NCBI GenBank assembly: GCA_022592435.1
Contig: JABYQS010000005.1
Coordinates: forward strand, 310,001 to 374,000
Direction: 5' to 3'
Source: Cerioporus squamosus
Taxonomy: Eukaryota > Basidiomycota > Agaricomycetes > Polyporales > Polyporaceae
Length of the DNA: 64,000 bases
Of this stretch, positions 60,654 through 64,000 are shown piece after piece. The notes under the pieces were generated by a model. The model was not told the DNA's origin. It made no database searches and saw nothing but the letters and a program-made list of their open reading frames with translations. The translations under genes were made by a program, and so were the position numbers. Numbering within the stretch: the first letter of the stretch is position 1; each line of letters opens with the position of its first letter.

Positions 60654-60883
60654 TCAGCACTTGCACTCGCCAGGCTTGCAGCCGCAACTACAAAAGGGGG
60701 TGAGTAACTCCTACCCCGCCACTCAAGTGAGCATAGTCTACTCAGGTCTACTCACGTCGCGCCACAGTTGCAGGTGCTGGAGCCGCAAGCAGCGTTCTTG
60801 GTAACGTCGACGGTCTGCAGAATCATCCCCTTAGCACAGGGCACCCCTCCAAGGGACAGTGGCGGTATACTCACAGCGATCAT
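60654..60883 (-). CDS. Metallothionein, 33 residues, three exons
   Basis: A tiny Cys-rich metal-binding protein that sequesters copper and similar metals in the cytosol. Three exons on the minus strand: 60883-60875 (MIA), 60814-60756 and 60687-60654, with consensus GT-AG introns of 60 and 68 nt. Joined, they give 33 residues with seven Cys in the pattern C13-x4-C18-x-C20-x3-C24-x-C26-x4-C31-x-C33 and no aromatic residues or His. The seven-Cys count and C-x-C pairs are those of short fungal copper metallothioneins. The second intron cuts between CNCGAT and CGCK, so an unspliced reading ends in a false stop. A TATA-like element lies about 90 bp upstream. No family search was possible, but the Cys spacing and exact phase joining make this hard to explain otherwise. 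Confidence 0.85.
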
Positions 60884-62307
60884 GGTGAGTCTGTGAGATT
60901 TGCAGATATGGGTGATTGGTAGTGGTGGTGTGGAACACTGAGGAGTCTTGGAGACCGCCCGGCACCCCGCCTTATATGTCCCCATGGGCGCGCCACGTGC
61001 GTGCCTCCCGGTGCCCGTCGATCCTGAATAGGCAACCAAGTAAGTTTGCGCGAATTTCTGGACACCAATCGCATACGCTGATCACAGCCTCAGAGCACAT
61101 GCCCCACGTCCGCGTCGGCTTGGGGTTCTGGCCACATCAGCACTGCCGTAAGCGCAAGGAGCTTACTACCGTACCCACAAGACATAGCTTGCGATTGGGT
61201 TCCACATAATCCCTCAAATCCCTCAGCGCAACCGTAGCGTCTTGCTAATTCGATACGATTCTCCTTCCATGCTGCAGTATGTACCGGCCTCGCGGCTTCA
61301 CGACACCACAACGCTCCCTTCCGACGGCGAAGTGAAGACCGCCTCATGGGCCTTCGATCATGGAGGCCGTTATTCTCTCTTATCTGCCTACATCAGGCTG
61401 AATGCAACTCCACAGTAGACACGGAATTCCGAATACTCTGCCCGCGGGTCCCCACACAACGCGAGCATCGGTCACCTGGGAGACGCGGCTTATCATGAGC
61501 CATCGCACTTCACCGTGAAAGGGTGGTACCGTCGCTGAAAGGAGAACGTATCGCCGCACCGTCTCCAACCTGGTAAACGTACTCGATACCCCTCAAGCAA
61601 TCTGGACGTCGGTAGCTGTCTGGTCTTTGGAGGCCTAGGCTTAAGGCTGTCTGTCTCTCGCGCAAAGTCCTTGTCAGGCGTCGTCCCCGAAGTGAGTACT
61701 TGCCCCCACACCTGCTCATTAAGCCGCTGTCATCCCCTCCCAACCTTATGGATGGACCAAGACTTTGCTAACTATGACCAGGTAAACTGACACGCCTCCT
61801 ATTCAGTCCCAGGGACCGATATAGCGCGAACGATGTCAGGTGGGCTTGTAGATTTGTATCATGGTCCCTGCTAAGGATAAACTCATCAAGGTCTTCCGTA
61901 CACAAGAGCCACACCGCGCTTCTAGCGTGCGAGTCTGTGGTATGAGAAGAGGATATGATTTGGAATGCTGCGGATACACGTAGAGTAGCACGACAGTACA
62001 GATTTTCGATAATGGTGTAAGGAGTAAGCCAGTAGTGGACCAGCGTGGTAGGAATATTTTCCAAAGAATCGTAAGCTCGTAACGGGTCATGTGAGGGCAT
62101 GAGCAGGCGTTCAGCGTTCAACGGGACAGCATGCGCGACAAGAGGAAGATAAAGGAAGGCGTGGATCATGGTAGGGTGCAACCCCGCATGCGTGTAGAAA
62201 CAATAATAATGTACTTTCATGCACTGCAAGATGACGACCAAGATGAGAGAAAAACCGAGAGGACGAACATACGACAGATCGCGAGCATACGACAGTCCAG
62301 AGCATAC
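60884..62307. other. Intergenic stretch, 1.4 kb
   Basis: The left end contains the metallothionein promoter. The remainder lies beyond the EDC4 stop codon on the minus strand and should include its 3' UTR. A 157-codon minus-strand open frame (61768-62241) has no motif and is treated as chance. Nothing else is supported. Confidence 0.45.
60972..60978 (-). promoter_or_regulatory. TATA-like element of the metallothionein gene
   Basis: On the minus strand the sequence reads acatataagg here, a good TATA match about 90 bp before the ATG. This leaves room for a 5' UTR of roughly 60 nt, consistent with a strongly inducible small gene. Its use as a promoter is an inference. Confidence 0.5.
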
Positions 62308-64000
62308 TTATATCGGCTTGCGGTTCAGGATCTCCTGGATGTCGCTGATGGCGCGCGTCGCCTCGATCGGCGGGCCCGGGAGGATAGCAAGTCGCTGCTT
62401 GGTCGTGTTCAACATCTGCTGGACGTTGGGCATGACACGAGCGACGTAAGGGGAGATGAGGGGGTCCTAGAGAGACTGATGTAAGCTGCGTGTTCCGCAC
62501 AATCGCCTGACGAACACGTACAGTGGTGTTGAGCGCAGTAGCTGCCCGCTGCAGCCACCACATGGAGAGTTTGAAAGACTCGTCGACCGGCGAGGTCTCT
62601 CCGATGATAGTCGAAAGCTAACCATACTCGTCAGTAACAGTGATACGAACGAGCAGATTGTCGCGTACCCGATGCACCAGCGTCAGCATGACAGCTTGAG
62701 AAAGCGGAGTGGGACCGTTCAAAGGCATGATGACCTCCGGGTTCGAGCGCGAGAGCAGCTCCCGGAGTTGTCGTACATCCTGAGAGCCCAGGACTGCGAG
62801 ATACGCGTCGTCCCACTCTTCCTGCCCAGAGGCGGGAGGGGTGCCACGCGGCAGTGCCTGCTGCTGAGGAATGGGAGGGGGAGCGGTGGGGTGAGAGGCC
62901 TGTGGCGCCGCGATATTCGGACCGAACCACGGGCCATGCATGGCAGGGAGTTGTTGCGGCTGGGGAGGAGGAGGCTGGAAAGAGGTGTGGGGTTGGTAGC
63001 CGGAGGGCTGGTTCAGAGGAGCCATGTTCGGCTGGCGCCCAAGCAGTTGCGACAATTGCTGAGACGGCACTAGGCCAGCGCTGGACGGGCCAGGGGAGCT
63101 GCGGTTCTGCATATGACTGAAGTTGGGCGGCGGAGGGTGACTCATGAGGTATTTAACTTGATCGGATAGCATGCGGACCGATTGTTCGAGGTCGCGAATG
63201 AGCGACTGTAAAGAGGTCAATGAAGGGTTTTAGGTGAGCACCTAGACGTGTTACATACCTCCTGTCCGCGAAGGGCGTCGTTCTGCCAAGTGAGAACCTC
63301 TTTCTTCAGGTTGAGGATCTCCGAGCGGATCTCACGGGAGAGTTCCTGATGCATGGCGGAGGAGGGTACCAAGTTCTTAGATATGGACTCCTTCACCTGC
63401 CTCTCAATGACGGGGGTAACGCTAGTCGCGAAGGCACGCGCGACCTGGTTCGCCATCTCAGGCCTGACAAGGACACGTTCGATCTCGTTTGGCAAGGCCT
63501 AGAACCACCATTATCGGTGAGCACAGGAGCAGACCGTAAGCAGAGTAGCACGCACCATCTTCATTGCGTCGGTGACGCCCTTCGCGATCTGGTTGCTGAG
63601 CGCCGCCTTGACCTCCTGCTTGGTGATGTTCTCAAGCGACGGCAGCACCGAGTTCTGGACCTCAGCCTTGACGGCCATCTCGACGACGCGTGTTGTGTTC
63701 TTCGTCAGCTCCGTAGAGATCAATTTCAAGATCTTCTCCTGGCGGACGAAGTCGGCAGCCTGCTCGCTCTGCCGGACCTCCTCGAGGCGTTGGTCTAGGG
63801 AATGATCAATCCTGCTGTCCACTGAAGTAGGAATGGCGTACAACGTACGCTGCTTATCGAGCTCCTTCGTGATGAGACGACCAAGACGAGTGTGGAGGCT
63901 CTCCTCGGACTTCTTGATCTCCTTGGTAAGCGCCACACTGATCTCAGCGCCGGAATCGACGTCGTTGGGCTTCCGGTTAGCGTTCTCTCGCTCGGAGTCC
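62308..64000 (-). CDS. EDC4: Enhancer of mRNA decapping 4 (Edc4/Ge-1), C-terminal part
   Basis: Scaffold of the decapping complex in P bodies that promotes Dcp2 activity. Only the 3' portion is present; the gene continues beyond the right edge and the N-terminal WD40 domain is outside. Visible parts: a long coiled-coil region (EESLHTRLGRLITKELDKQ, NQIAKGVTDAMKM, PVIERQVKESI, RSEILNLKKEVLTWQNDAL), a Pro/Gln-rich linker (around 62850-63130), and the alpha-helical C-terminal domain (WDDAYLAVLGSQDVRQLREL, then PLISPYVARVMPNVQQML, ending EILNRKPI) that binds P-body components. Four short introns are recognised. About 500 residues lie in the window. Confidence 0.88.

Noticed and set aside
61768..62241. 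157-codon minus-strand open frame downstream of EDC4
   Set aside because: No motif and it sits in the expected 3' UTR of EDC4; nothing supports coding.

Overview
The window is nuclear DNA of a filamentous basidiomycete, most likely an Agaricomycete such as a polypore. The genes are packed tightly on both strands. Nearly every one is cut by several introns of about 45-75 nt with GTRNGT donors, and both a Ssf1/PPAN homologue and a Bet4 homologue are present in typical fungal form. The composition is GC-rich, and intergenic gaps are usually 100-600 bp. I saw no prokaryotic operon, CRISPR array, tRNA or rRNA, and no intact transposon. Exon boundaries were worked out by eye from splice consensus and reading-frame continuity, so gene spans are firmer than individual splice sites.

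Layout. 1-6862 is gene-poor, with a trinucleotide microsatellite and two diverged copies of an unrecognised small protein family that keep two intron positions (1954-2619 and 4649-5484). 6863-13738 carries an alpha/beta hydrolase, a small unidentified minus-strand gene and the HRQ1 helicase. 13813-20947 (minus) has a Scy1/SCYL2-type pseudokinase and a tandem pair of wax-synthase-like MBOAT acyltransferases, the second broken by an in-frame stop. 20948-25654 has an arrestin-like protein and a cytochrome b561 membrane protein. 26068-29926 (plus) has a 3-hydroxyisobutyrate dehydrogenase with an apparent frameshift and a short-chain NAD-dependent epimerase-like reductase.

30490-46000 holds housekeeping genes: a Gea/GBF1 Sec7 ARF-GEF, proteasome alpha4, a ZUP1-type C78 peptidase, TFB3/MAT1, a LigB-type extradiol dioxygenase and a PKA-type kinase. 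46744-64000 holds SSF1/PPAN, holocytochrome c synthase, a nitronate monooxygenase-like protein, a WD40 protein, an unknown helical protein, SEN15, SYF1, BET4, a 33-residue metallothionein and the 3' part of EDC4.

Most of the window is conserved housekeeping content: membrane traffic (SCYL2, GEA, BET4), RNA processing (SEN15, SYF1, EDC4, SSF1), protein turnover (PRE6 and ZUP1, sharing a divergent promoter), transcription and repair (TFB3, HRQ1) and signalling (PKA). I do not see a multi-gene undescribed system. The least ordinary items are the tiny split metallothionein gene, the unknown two-copy family, the broken MBOAT duplicate, the HIBADH frameshift and a BET4 first exon whose coding part is only the start codon.
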